From NCBI RefSeq assembly GCF_001907245.1, contig NZ_MQSU01000002.1, forward strand, positions 372,001 through 436,000: a stretch of 64,000 nucleotides of DNA, in the 5' to 3' direction. Shown one piece after another: positions 27,405 through 36,259 of the stretch. The position numbers and the translations under genes were made by a program. The notes below the pieces were generated by a model, which saw nothing but the letters and a program-made list of their open reading frames with translations, ran no database searches and was not told where the DNA came from. This DNA comes from Boudabousia liubingyangii (GTDB taxonomy: Bacteria > Actinomycetota > Actinomycetes > Actinomycetales > Actinomycetaceae). The stretch's first letter is position 1. Every line of letters begins with the position of its first letter.

Positions 27405-29300
27405 GTGACTAAAAAGCATCCTGTAGATGTCGTCCCTCCCGCCGGTCAACTTGCGGTCCTCTCGATCCAGCATGTTTTGGCCTTCTATGCCGGAGCTGTT
27501 ATTGTCCCGCTGGTGATTTCCCAAGCATTAAAGCTTGATGAGGCCACCACCATCCATCTGATTAACGCCGATCTCTTTACCTGCGGTATTGCCACCATTA
27601 TTCAATCCGTAGGTATTTGGAAGATCGGCGTTCGTTTACCCCTTATTCAGGGCGTAACCTTCACCGCAGTATCACCCATTATTGCCATTGGGCTATCTGC
27701 CCCTGAAGGGCACGGTTTGCCCCAGATTTATGGGTCTATCATTATTTCTGGCATCTTCACCTTCTTGGCGGCTCCATATTTCGCCAAGTTGATCCGTTTC
27801 TTCCCTCCGGTGGTCACCGGTACCGTCTTGACGATCATGGGCGTTACCCTCATTTCGGTTTCGGCAGGCGATATCGCCGGCCAGGATCCGACCGCGACTC
27901 CCCTAGGCAAAAACCTTGCCTACGCCCTAGGTACACTAGCGTTAATTGTTTTGGTTCAGCGCGTATTTAAAGGCTTCATGGCCACCATTTCGGTGCTCAT
28001 TGGTCTTGTAGTTGGAACCGGCGTTGCCCTCGTATTGGGCGACGCCTCTTTTTCTAATGTCGCTAATTCGCCCTACCTTGGGGTCACTACCCCGTTCTAT
28101 TTTGGCTGGCCAGAGTTCTCCCTCATGGGTGCTATCTCTATGATTATCGTGATGGCAATCACTATGGTGGAAACTACCGGTGACGTTTTTGCTGCCGGCG
28201 AGGTCGTCGACAAACGAATCACCGCGAACGACATCACCGCCGCCCTACGCGCTGACGGTGTCTCCACTCTACTTGGTGGCGTCCTAAACTCTTTCCCCTA
28301 CACCTGCTTTGCACAGAACGTTGGCCTTGTTCGCCTTACCCGCGTCTCTTCCCGTTGGGTAGTTGCTGCAGCCGGTGGCATTATGATCGTCCTTGGTCTG
28401 ATCCCCAAAGCCGGCGCAGTGGTAGCCGCTATCCCCCATTCCGTCCTTGGCGGGGCTTCCATTGCAATGTTCGCCAATGTGGCAATTGTTGGTATTCAGA
28501 CGCTTTCTCGCGTCAATATGCGCGACGATAAGAATGCCGTCATTGTTTCTACTTCTTTGGGTCTCGCAATGTTGGTTACGCTACGTCCTGGCATTGCCAA
28601 TACCCTACCTTCATGGGCTACGATCCTATTCGCCTCTGGCATTACCCTAGGCTCGCTTTCCGCTATCTTCCTAAACCTAATTTTCAACCACCTTCCGCCC
28701 ACCTTCCGTTCGAAGGTTACGCGCACCAGCAAGGATGGACGTGGTTACACCCTAGAAGAGTTGAATCAATCTAGCGTGCCCGAGTTCGTGGGTGCTCTTT
28801 CTGATCTCTTCAATACGGTTACTTGGCCGTTGGAACGGGTTGCTGCCAGTGGTCCTTTCGAGAGTACCGAGTCTCTAGCAACCGCACTACAGGCGACGAT
28901 TTCATCCGCCAGTGCCTCTGAGAAGGTGGAACTGATTAAGGATTATCCAGATATGGAACAGCTCTTGTTCGGCAGCCCTGAGGAAGGTGTCCTAACTAAG
29001 GATCGTGGTTCGCTAGCACTTGGTGATCTAACCAGCGCAGAGCAGGAAATCCTCCATTCTCTCTGCCAGGGATACCAAGAAAAGTTTGGCTATCCCTTTG
29101 TGGCTAGATTGACCCCCTCGATGAGTTTCAAGGATATTTTGGCTCAGGGAGCGGTACGCATGGACCATGAACCTAGCATCGAAGCTAATCGTGCAATCAT
29201 GGAAATCTGCGAGATTACGCTTGATCGCTATGGAGAACTTCTAGCCGATGCGAACCCGGTGGGTTCCTCATGGGCCCGAAAGTTTGAAGCCCTAGACTAG
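27405..29300 (+). CDS. NCS2 nucleobase (xanthine/urate-type) permease fused to an OHCU decarboxylase-like domain
   Basis: A 631-residue membrane protein, GTG start with AAGGG 7 bases upstream. Residues about 12-445 form an NCS2 nucleobase:cation symporter (LSIQHVLAFYAGAVIVPLV, then NADLFTCGIATIIQ and LPLIQGVTFTAVSP, with ETTGDVFAAGE as substrate-site helix). From about residue 450 the chain becomes soluble and follows 2-oxo-4-hydroxy-4-carboxy-5-ureidoimidazoline decarboxylase: LNQSSVPEFVGAL, TWPLERVAASGPFES, LIKDYPDM, then YQEKFGYPFVARL. The HPDL motif with the catalytic histidine of known enzymes reads YPDM here (Tyr514), and the following Ser-x-x-Glu-Gln motif is not intact. The pump probably takes up urate or xanthine. 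The domain may be a weak enzyme, a sensor or a relic. Confidence 0.85.
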   Translation: MTKKHPVDVVPPAGQLAVLSIQHVLAFYAGAVIVPLVISQALKLDEATTIHLINADLFTCGIATIIQSVGIWKIGVRLPLIQGVTFTAVSPIIAIGLSAPEGHGLPQIYGSIIISGIFTFLAAPYFAKLIRFFPPVVTGTVLTIMGVTLISVSAGDIAGQDPTATPLGKNLAYALGTLALIVLVQRVFKGFMATISVLIGLVVGTGVALVLGDASFSNVANSPYLGVTTPFYFGWPEFSLMGAISMIIVMAITMVETTGDVFAAGEVVDKRITANDITAALRADGVSTLLGGVLNSFPYTCFAQNVGLVRLTRVSSRWVVAAAGGIMIVLGLIPKAGAVVAAIPHSVLGGASIAMFANVAIVGIQTLSRVNMRDDKNAVIVSTSLGLAMLVTLRPGIANTLPSWATILFASGITLGSLSAIFLNLIFNHLPPTFRSKVTRTSKDGRGYTLEELNQSSVPEFVGALSDLFNTVTWPLERVAASGPFESTESLATALQATISSASASEKVELIKDYPDMEQLLFGSPEEGVLTKDRGSLALGDLTSAEQEILHSLCQGYQEKFGYPFVARLTPSMSFKDILAQGAVRMDHEPSIEANRAIMEICEITLDRYGELLADANPVGSSWARKFEALD

Positions 29301-29309
29301 TAGCAAGTA

Positions 29310-29861
29310 TCAGCTGGCGTCGCGCTTAGCGCGGCGCCGTGCTGCTAGTTCATCAGCTCCCGTTTGAACGCCTTCAGTGGCATGTTCAAGCGGGAGTTCT
29401 GCTAGGGTACCTTCTACTTCGGACCAGACACGGCCGATAGCGATTCCAAAAACGCCCTGACCACCCTGTACCAAGTCAATAACTTCATCGGCTGAGGTGC
29501 ACAGATAAACCGAAGCGCCATCACTCATTAGGGTAACGCCGGTAAGGTCGTCAACACCCAAGTTCGCTAGCTCTTCAATGGCAATGCGGATCTGCTGTAG
29601 TGAGACACCGGAGTCTAATAGTCGCTTGACAATCTTGAGGACTAGGATGTCGCGGAAAGAATAGAGTCGCTGGGAACCCGAACCGCGGGCGTCACGAATG
29701 GAGGGTTCAACCAAGCCGGAGCGGGACCAGTAATCAAGCTGCCGGTAGGTAATCCCCACTGCTCGACAGGCTACTGGACCACGAAATCCAGTGGTGTCAT
29801 CAAGCCCTTCGAGGACGTTACCAAAAAGCATCCCCTGGGTTCCATGTGCTTGTGCGACCAT
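29310..29861 (-). CDS. MerR-family transcriptional regulator (Rv1830-like)
   Basis: A 183-residue regulator. The winged-helix MerR domain (about 25-100) contains GITYRQLDYWSRSGLVEPSI and QRLYSFRDILVLKIVKRLLD, followed by a C-terminal domain with TSADEVIDLVQGGQGVFGIAIG. This matches the second MerR gene of the mycobacterial garA-ftsR region. It probably forms a unit with the FtsR-like gene upstream (124-base gap). In mycobacteria and corynebacteria a DUF151 nuclease gene usually lies between the two; it is absent here. Target genes are unknown. It converges on the permease with only 9 bases between stops. Confidence 0.9.
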   Translation of the reverse strand: MVAQAHGTQGMLFGNVLEGLDDTTGFRGPVACRAVGITYRQLDYWSRSGLVEPSIRDARGSGSQRLYSFRDILVLKIVKRLLDSGVSLQQIRIAIEELANLGVDDLTGVTLMSDGASVYLCTSADEVIDLVQGGQGVFGIAIGRVWSEVEGTLAELPLEHATEGVQTGADELAARRRAKRDAS

Positions 29862-29984
29862 CGCGCTTTCCCTTACCTGTTTATAAAAACTAACAAGGAT
29901 AAAGCTATTGCACTCTTAGCGGTACGTCAACTACCAACACCCTAAATCTAACCCTAAAGTTGAGGTTGAGACCTAATTGTTATC

Positions 29985-30746
29985 CTAGCCGCGTCGTTCC
30001 ACTTCGTCGCAGATCATAATCTCTAGAGCACGACTAGCAATTTTCGCAATATCATGCGCTTTTGCTCGTTGTCGTTCGCCTTCGATCCCCTGTTTGCGCT
30101 GACCTTCCGAGGCTAGGCTAAGGGTGGCTAGCTTACTAGCTTGGTTAACTAGAGAGCGTAGGTTACGGGGAGCGATTTGCGCACTTTGAAGCTGTCGCAC
30201 CAGACGCACTAGGTTCACCGAGGAAGCTGGGAACCGTCCACGCGCATCAGCTACTACTAGACCAACCTCGATTAGTTCGTCTAGGAAGGTTTCAGTTACG
30301 CCGGTGAAATCTAGTAGATCACGTCGACGGATATAGGAGCCGGTTACCGGTTCAACGGCGATGCCTTCATCAGAGACAATCCTAGCTACGGGCTGAACCT
30401 GTACCTCTTCTCCGTTGTCTAGTGCCTCTAGTTCTTCGCGAATGGTTTGGATTGGTTTAAAGCAATCACGCTGAGAGGCCAGACAGTAGCGAAGTCTTTC
30501 GATATCGGCGGTCGAAAACTTCCGGTATCCGGAAGCTGTCCTTGCCGGCGATACAATCCCCTGTTCTTCTAGGAAGCGAACCTTTGAAATAGAAAGGGAA
30601 GGAAATTCTTTTTTTAAACGCTCGACGACATTGCCAATCGAAAACTGAGCCTTTCGACTAACTCCACGTGGCCAAGGGCCTTCTTCGACGTTGGTAGTTT
30701 CTTCGACTAGGTTGTTGGTTAGAGCGCTGGATTCAGCTCTCCTCAT
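29985..30746 (-). CDS. ftsR: MerR-family regulator, FtsR-like (Rv1828 homologue)
   Basis: A 253-residue DNA-binding regulator. After a variable N-terminus of about 30 residues comes a MerR helix-turn-helix: FSIGNVVERLKKEFPSLSIS, then KVRFLEEQGIVSPARTASGYRKF. A C-terminal half resembles a second winged helix (YIRRRDLLDFTGVTETFLDEL). In Corynebacterium the homologue FtsR activates ftsZ. The gene overlaps garA by 4 bases (ATGA) and is translated with it. The start could also lie further inside the unconserved N-terminus. Confidence 0.88.
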   Translation of the reverse strand: MRRAESSALTNNLVEETTNVEEGPWPRGVSRKAQFSIGNVVERLKKEFPSLSISKVRFLEEQGIVSPARTASGYRKFSTADIERLRYCLASQRDCFKPIQTIREELEALDNGEEVQVQPVARIVSDEGIAVEPVTGSYIRRRDLLDFTGVTETFLDELIEVGLVVADARGRFPASSVNLVRLVRQLQSAQIAPRNLRSLVNQASKLATLSLASEGQRKQGIEGERQRAKAHDIAKIASRALEIMICDEVERRG

Positions 30747-31192
30747 GCCTTAACCTGCCGAGACGGGTAGTAGGTCATCCGGAACTTACCGATCTGAACT
30801 TCATCACCGTCATGGAGGTCAATCTGTTCGACCCGTTCACGGTTTACATAAGTGCCATTGAGAGAACCAGCATCGCGTACCAAATAGCCACCGGCGGCGG
30901 TTTGGACAAACTCCGCGTGACGACGTGAGACGGTGACGTCATCAAGGAAGATATCAGAGCGAGTATGGCGACCCACGGAAGTGGAGGGCGTATCTAGCAA
31001 GAAGCGCGCACCAATGTTAGGTCCTTTAACTACGATTAGTAGAGCCGAACCAGGCGGTAGCGCAGCTACTGCTGCTGCGTTGTCATCGCTTAGGGAATAG
31101 CCACCAAGAGGAGTATCGGTCTCCACATTCGGGTTTAGACCGGTTCCAAATAGCGAAGTGGACGTCGGATCAAATCCATTATTTTCGCTCAT
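30743..31192 (-). CDS. garA: FHA-domain signalling protein GarA/OdhI
   Basis: Phospho-switch protein that in its unphosphorylated form inhibits 2-oxoglutarate dehydrogenase and affects glutamate metabolism. Of 149 residues, the last 100 are an FHA domain: TSVGRHTRSDIFLDDVTVSR, RHAEFV, and LVRDAGSLNGTYVNRE, with the phosphothreonine-binding Arg, Ser, His and Asn. The N-terminal segment DPTSTSLFG resembles the threonine pair phosphorylated by PknB/PknG in GarA (ETTSVF). Whether it is a substrate here is inference. The gcvH gene that lies beside garA in mycobacteria is absent. Confidence 0.93.
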   Translation of the reverse strand: MSENNGFDPTSTSLFGTGLNPNVETDTPLGGYSLSDDNAAAVAALPPGSALLIVVKGPNIGARFLLDTPSTSVGRHTRSDIFLDDVTVSRRHAEFVQTAAGGYLVRDAGSLNGTYVNRERVEQIDLHDGDEVQIGKFRMTYYPSRQVKA

Positions 31193-31294
31193 TTTTACCC
31201 CTTTAATCGATGGTATTGCGATAGCAACCTCTTACTTCGGTCAATCTTACCCCGAAATGCTAAAAAACCTCTAGCCAAAAGGTGTGCGAAATCT

Positions 31295-32101
31295 CTATTT
31301 GGCTGGATGTGCGTATTTAGGTTCGGGGATCTCTCGAATCGAATCGATGGTCAAGTTCGGGCTTTCCGTGATTGTAACCTCAGCATCCTCGGTTTTTAGA
31401 TATGAAACTGCACCACCAGGAATCCCCAAGGCCACCGAAAGCGTATGTGGTGCGCCTAGGGCGGTGATCCGGTAGGGAGGCATGATTTTTTGACCGTCAG
31501 CGTAGAGATCATCTCCTCGCTTCACGATGGACGTCGAGGCAACCACACGGACACCAGAAAGATCAATCGCATAGGCACGGGCATTTCTTAGTTCACCCAA
31601 TACGTTGACGATTGCTAGTGCGGTAACTTTCCGGTCTGGGTCAGTAATGTTTATGGTTACGCCGGGGCCTGCGAGCTTTTCAGTGCCAGCTAGGATGCGC
31701 AGATTTCGGGCTTGAGCTTCGGCGGCCTTTTGCGCCGCTGCCGAACTATCACTGGTGCTCTTTAGCTCCCTGAGCTGCGTCTGCAGGTCTACCTGTTCGG
31801 CAGAGAGCTTCGAGTTCCGTTCTCTTAGCTCATCCAGCAGGGTGACCAGTTCCGTTTGTGAGAGGTCTTTTAGCTTATCGTCTTTGGCAGAGGCAAACTG
31901 TCCCGCAAAGGAAAATCCAAATACCAGTAGTAGTACCGCCACCAGGACGTGGGTGAGCGTAATCGGCGCTTGGAAAAGGTCAATGATGCGCCGAATAAAG
32001 TGAGGTTTGGGACGCTTAGCTCGGGTTTTTTCTTCCGATTGTTCGAGGCTTTCCTCAACCGGGGTTTCGGTGGTCTCAGAGATTTCCATCTCAGACCTCA
32101 A
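31295..32101 (-). CDS. DUF881 membrane-anchored protein (second copy)
   Basis: A 268-residue protein with a cytoplasmic N-terminus, one membrane segment (about 48-70, THVLVAVLLLVFGFSFAG), a coiled coil (about 78-125, rich in Leu/Glu/Lys) and a C-terminal DUF881 domain. That domain has GPGVTINITDPDRKV, ELRNARAYAIDLSGVRVV and IMPPYRITALGAP. It matches Rv1825 of mycobacteria in place and layout. Function is unknown; the cluster is linked to the cell envelope and division by its neighbours. Its start overlaps the preceding small basic protein gene by 11 bases. Confidence 0.9.
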   Translation of the reverse strand: MRSEMEISETTETPVEESLEQSEEKTRAKRPKPHFIRRIIDLFQAPITLTHVLVAVLLLVFGFSFAGQFASAKDDKLKDLSQTELVTLLDELRERNSKLSAEQVDLQTQLRELKSTSDSSAAAQKAAEAQARNLRILAGTEKLAGPGVTINITDPDRKVTALAIVNVLGELRNARAYAIDLSGVRVVASTSIVKRGDDLYADGQKIMPPYRITALGAPHTLSVALGIPGGAVSYLKTEDAEVTITESPNLTIDSIREIPEPKYAHPAK

Positions 32102-32423
32102 ATACGTGCCGTCGTAGTGCTGCTGCGTTTGAGAAGATTCGGATGCCTAGTACTACCACAACCGCCATGGTCATCTGGGAGCCGACCCCCAGTTTGTCGC
32201 CGATGAATACTAGCATGGAGGCCAATAGGACGTTCCAGAGGAAAGAGATAATGAAGGTTCGGTCTGAGAACTCACCATCTAGGTAGGCGCGGAAAGCACC
32301 AAAAAGGGCGTCAAGGGAGGCGACTACCATGATCGGCAAATAGGGTTGCAACCAAGTGGGGATGCTGGGGTCTAGTAGGAAGCCTAAAACTAAACCTATG
32401 AGCAGGCCAATAATCGCTAGCAC
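32091..32423 (-). CDS. sbp: Small basic protein (DUF1290), integral membrane
   Basis: A 110-residue protein with three hydrophobic stretches (about 1-18, 28-46 and 62-80). It is the DUF1290 or small basic protein family: IPTWLQPYLPIMVVASLDALFGA followed by RAYLDGEFSDRTFIISFLWN. GTG start with AGAGAGG 5 bases upstream. It always occurs between two DUF881 genes in Actinobacteria (Rv1824 place), as here. Role unknown; an envelope or division function is likely from context. Confidence 0.9.
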   Translation of the reverse strand: MLAIIGLLIGLVLGFLLDPSIPTWLQPYLPIMVVASLDALFGAFRAYLDGEFSDRTFIISFLWNVLLASMLVFIGDKLGVGSQMTMAVVVVLGIRIFSNAAALRRHVFEV

Positions 32424-32478
32424 AGATACCTCTCTTCTTAAGTCTCTAGTAGTTTAGCGCGTTTTAGGTACGTTTACT

Positions 32479-33315
32479 TTAAGAGTCCGATTTTTCTGAA
32501 ATCTGGGGAATATTACTCAGTGCGGGAAGGGTTAACTCGCCACTGATCTGGGCTGAAAAGTTAATCCCATAAGCCGAATCAAGATTAGCAAAGTATTCCG
32601 CCAGCATGCCGGTGCTAACTAGGTTGATCAATGAGCGGCTATCCCCCACTACCTTAATCGTATAGGGACTGGTCAGCGTCTCCAGATTCACTAGGACATT
32701 TCCCCCGGCGGCACGAATCGCAGAATAGCTGCCTAGGCGAATTCCGTTGATGCTGATTCCCTCGGCTCCCCCGGCCCACAGGGCGTTAATCAGAACCTGC
32801 AGATCACGGTCTTGCACTCTTGATTCAAGGGCCTTTTTGCGGTTGATTTCGCCTTTGGTGCCATCGGTAATGGTGATCGTGATTCCGGGGCCCGTAATGG
32901 GAACGGCTCCAGCGGCAATCGCAACCTCGTCGCTGACCTTGACGTTTGGGTAGTCCTTATCCGTATAGGTTTGGATTTCAGCGTTGAGTTGCTGGTTGGT
33001 CTTCTCTAGGTTCTTTAGCTCAGTCTCACGATCAGCTACCTGACTGCGCAACTCGTCTGCTGGAGTAACAGCGTTCACCGATTCGGTGAGGCTACGCGCA
33101 GACCAGACACTTAAGGTCACCAACAGTGCCGTTACCACTACTATTAGGACTCGGGCGGGCCAACTGAGTTGTTTTTTGGCTACCGTCCTAGTCCGCTCAT
33201 AGCCATGCTCTAGCGGGTCGGAAAAGATACGTTTGAGTAAGCCTTCCTCTACTGATGGCTCATTGTTCTGGGCCGGAGGTTTCGGTCCCAGACGCTTCCA
33301 CCAGTCTGATCTCAT
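32479..33315 (-). CDS. DUF881 membrane-anchored protein (first copy)
   Basis: A 278-residue protein built like the second DUF881 copy. A charged cytoplasmic N-terminus is followed by one membrane segment (about 50-72, PARVLIVVVTALLVTLSVW), a coiled coil (about 85-115) and the DUF881 domain with ITGPGITITITDGTKGEI, LINALWAGGAEGISINGIRL and SPYTIKVVGD. It corresponds to Rv1823. Its ATG overlaps the pepN stop (ATGA), so pepN and the DUF881 cluster may share an mRNA. Function unknown. Confidence 0.9.
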   Translation of the reverse strand: MRSDWWKRLGPKPPAQNNEPSVEEGLLKRIFSDPLEHGYERTRTVAKKQLSWPARVLIVVVTALLVTLSVWSARSLTESVNAVTPADELRSQVADRETELKNLEKTNQQLNAEIQTYTDKDYPNVKVSDEVAIAAGAVPITGPGITITITDGTKGEINRKKALESRVQDRDLQVLINALWAGGAEGISINGIRLGSYSAIRAAGGNVLVNLETLTSPYTIKVVGDSRSLINLVSTGMLAEYFANLDSAYGINFSAQISGELTLPALSNIPQISEKSDS

Positions 33316-35885
33316 GCATTCTCCTGTGCCCGCAGGTAACGGACCAGATCATCACGCTTTTCCTTTACCAAACGCAATAGTGCGTGTGATGCTTGCTGGT
33401 GCTCAGATAGCCACTGATCAGTACGTTTAACTAGTTCATTTTCAGTTCCGACACCGGCAGAAAGGTCCGGACTGCTGGGGAAGGCCTGAGTTACGTAGCG
33501 GGTTCCCATGCCAATGGAGTTGTTATTCCAGAAGCTTTCTAGCTGTTGGAAGAAGTCTTCTCGCAGGTCGGCTAGAAGCTCATACTGAGAAGCCTGGTTG
33601 ATCCCCTCTAGGGTGGCGCTAAACATTTCATTGGATAGTTCGCCAGAGAGTGCTGACTTCCAGGCTGCTTGCTTAACCTCAAGGCTGGGAATGGCTGCTT
33701 TAGCGGTAGCCAGGAACACCTGGGTTTCCCCAGACTGGTCTCCACTGGCGTGACTTTCTAGCTCGGACTGTGAGAGCTTACCGGTGGCGGCTAGGGTGGT
33801 CAGGATTGTCCACTTTAGTGCCGGATTGATTACCTCGGGATGAGCCTCTAGGAGCTCGGTGAGTTCCTTTAGCCCCTCCTCGGTCGGGTGAAGTCGTAGT
33901 AGTTGCGCGTAGGCATTGATCCAGGATCGGGCCCGGTCCACATCTACCGGCGATGCTTCCAGCTCATCTTGTACCTGAGATGAGATCAGTTTGAGCGAGG
34001 GTTGCGCGGTGGCCGCCCAGCGCTGGCGTGGTAGGAAGTGGGAGATGACCTGTACGGAACGAACTAGGTTGATTTCCCTGAGGATGCCTAATTCTTCCGT
34101 AGAGGCGCTTTCTACGGCAGCTAAAGCAAAGGCTGCTGGATCGATCCGACCGTTGTAGACGCCCATCCACAGTGACTGCCAGATAACCGCGCGGATCCGA
34201 GTATCGGCAATTTCAAGTAGTCCAGCCATTGCGGAAGCCTGTGAAACTGCGTCTAGTTCGATTAGCGCGTAGGTTTCGTCGCCGGCATTAGGAACGATCA
34301 TCGTCGCCGCGGCTTCCCCTTCGGTTAGGTCTAGGCGCAGGGTTTCTGCCTCCATGGTGACCTCTCGAACCGAGAAGGGTTCGGTGGCATTGGCGGCGAA
34401 GAACGCGATGGTGAAGGTATGCGGGCGGATGGTCTTCCCGGTCTCCGGGTGGCCTTCGATGGGAACGCCAGCCTGGTGTAGGACGAACTCGCGTCCTTCC
34501 CTGGTGGCTCGGATTACCGAAGGACCGGCAGTTTGGAGCCAGACCTTCACCCAAGGTCCTAGGTCGCGACCGGTTTGTTCCTCTAGGGCGGCGATTAGGT
34601 CGCTAAAGGAAGCAGCTTGGAAGGCGTGCTTCTGGAAGTATCGACGGGCAGCGCCGAAGAAGTTTTCTCGGCCTAGGTGCACCATTAGCTGGGTGAGCAC
34701 TGCCGAGCCCTTAGCGTAGGTAATCCCGTCAAAGTTCTGCTTGGCGGCGTCCAGGTCGGGAATCTCTGCCATGATGGGGTGCGTGGTTGGGCGCAGGTCC
34801 TGGGTGTATGCCCATGATTTCCGGGCCGCCGCGAAGGTGGTAAAGGATTCGGTGTATTGGGTGGCTTCTTGCTCGGCAAAGTAGCCCTGGTTATCGGCGA
34901 AGGATTCCTTTAGCCAGAGGTCATCCCACCAGCGCGGGGTAACTAGGTCACCGAACCACATGTGGCACATTTCGTGCAGAATCGTATTGGCCCGGTTCGA
35001 ACGCTGAGTCCTCGAGGGGCCGCCTCGAACAATCATCTTTTCGTTGAAGGTAATGCACCCGGGATTTTCCATTGCCCCTAGGTTGTATTCGGGGACGTAG
35101 ATCTGGTCGTATTTACCCCACGGGTAGGGGAACTGATAGGCGTTATTGAAGAATTCTAGCCCCTGACGGGTTACTTCAAAGACGTCCTCGGTATCGAAAT
35201 CTGCCGCGAGTGTTTGACGGCAGTACAGGCCCAGAGGAATCTGCAGGTCGCCATCTTCGCTCTTCCAGACTCCCCCATCGAACTTCTGGTACTCGCCCGC
35301 AATGACAGCGGTGATGTAGGAAGAGAGGCGTTTGGTCTGGGCAAAGCGGCAGGTCTGGACCTTGATGTGGTCTTCAGTCTCCCAAGTTTCGCGTTCGATC
35401 TCAGCCCCGTTAGAAAGTAGGCTCCAGGATTCCGGTCCGGTCAGTTCGAAGTCCCAGGTACCTTTTAGGTCGGGCTGGTCGAAGCAGGCATAGACACGGT
35501 GGGCGTCAAAGGGCTCGTACTGCGTGTATAGGTAGTAGCGTCCGTCCTCTGGATCGTGGTAACGGTGTAGACCTTCCCCGGTACGGGAGTAAATGCACAG
35601 GGCTTCTACGGTTACTTCGTTTAGTCTTTCGGTGTCTAGACCGCTCAAGTAGACGCGATCATCACGGAAGTCCACTTCGGTTTCAGCCCCATTTACCTTG
35701 ACTGAGGTAACCTGTTCGGCCACTAGGTCGAGGTGGGTTTCGGGGGCCTTACTGTGGAAGGTCACGGTAGCCTGGGAGGGGAAAGTATTTGACGAGGTAG
35801 CGTGCGTCAGGTCAAGGGAAATCCGGTAGTTATCAACGGTGATCTGTTCGGAACGATTCTGTGCTTCTACTTGAGTTAAAGTCAT
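33312..35885 (-). CDS. pepN: Aminopeptidase N (M1 family)
   Basis: Cytoplasmic zinc aminopeptidase of 857 residues that removes N-terminal amino acids from peptides. The substrate-anchoring GAMEN (in LGAMENPGCITF) and the zinc motif HEMCH (His304, Glu305, His308) with the third ligand Glu327 in WLKESFADN are intact. The C-terminal half is the helical ERAP1-like domain. No signal peptide. The gene seems to have its own promoter, being preceded by a terminator for tRNA-Pro. It runs into the DUF881 cluster by a 4-base overlap. Confidence 0.96.
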   Translation of the reverse strand: MTLTQVEAQNRSEQITVDNYRISLDLTHATSSNTFPSQATVTFHSKAPETHLDLVAEQVTSVKVNGAETEVDFRDDRVYLSGLDTERLNEVTVEALCIYSRTGEGLHRYHDPEDGRYYLYTQYEPFDAHRVYACFDQPDLKGTWDFELTGPESWSLLSNGAEIERETWETEDHIKVQTCRFAQTKRLSSYITAVIAGEYQKFDGGVWKSEDGDLQIPLGLYCRQTLAADFDTEDVFEVTRQGLEFFNNAYQFPYPWGKYDQIYVPEYNLGAMENPGCITFNEKMIVRGGPSRTQRSNRANTILHEMCHMWFGDLVTPRWWDDLWLKESFADNQGYFAEQEATQYTESFTTFAAARKSWAYTQDLRPTTHPIMAEIPDLDAAKQNFDGITYAKGSAVLTQLMVHLGRENFFGAARRYFQKHAFQAASFSDLIAALEEQTGRDLGPWVKVWLQTAGPSVIRATREGREFVLHQAGVPIEGHPETGKTIRPHTFTIAFFAANATEPFSVREVTMEAETLRLDLTEGEAAATMIVPNAGDETYALIELDAVSQASAMAGLLEIADTRIRAVIWQSLWMGVYNGRIDPAAFALAAVESASTEELGILREINLVRSVQVISHFLPRQRWAATAQPSLKLISSQVQDELEASPVDVDRARSWINAYAQLLRLHPTEEGLKELTELLEAHPEVINPALKWTILTTLAATGKLSQSELESHASGDQSGETQVFLATAKAAIPSLEVKQAAWKSALSGELSNEMFSATLEGINQASQYELLADLREDFFQQLESFWNNNSIGMGTRYVTQAFPSSPDLSAGVGTENELVKRTDQWLSEHQQASHALLRLVKEKRDDLVRYLRAQENA

Positions 35886-35999
35886 GCCTCTAAGATACCG
35901 CAGGATTCAGCTTCGCGACGTGAAATACCTTAAGCCCAAGAGAACATCGGTTTCAGCTAAGACCGTGTAGCACTCTGAACCTGATTTTAGTCAACTATG

Positions 36000-36036
36000 A
36001 AAAACAAAAGAGCCGGATGGTTTCCCATCCAGCTCT
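36000..36036 (-). terminator. Intrinsic terminator of tRNA-Pro
   Basis: AGAGCTGGATGG and CCATCCGGCTCT (minus strand, one mismatch) form a stem around GAAA. It is followed by TTTTGTTTTT. It separates tRNA-Pro from pepN. Confidence 0.88.
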
Positions 36037-36074
36037 AATGCATGAACTCGGCCGAAGATTTTACTCTTCGCCTG

Positions 36075-36148
<74 letters not shown>

Positions 36149-36259
36149 GATTGAACTCTTAAATCTTAAGTTTTCAATCGTTTTGTACCCCTTGGGCACC
36201 CCGAAAGTTTACCCGATTCACCCGTTACCTAGCAAATCGAAAACCCGGTTAAGCAGGTG

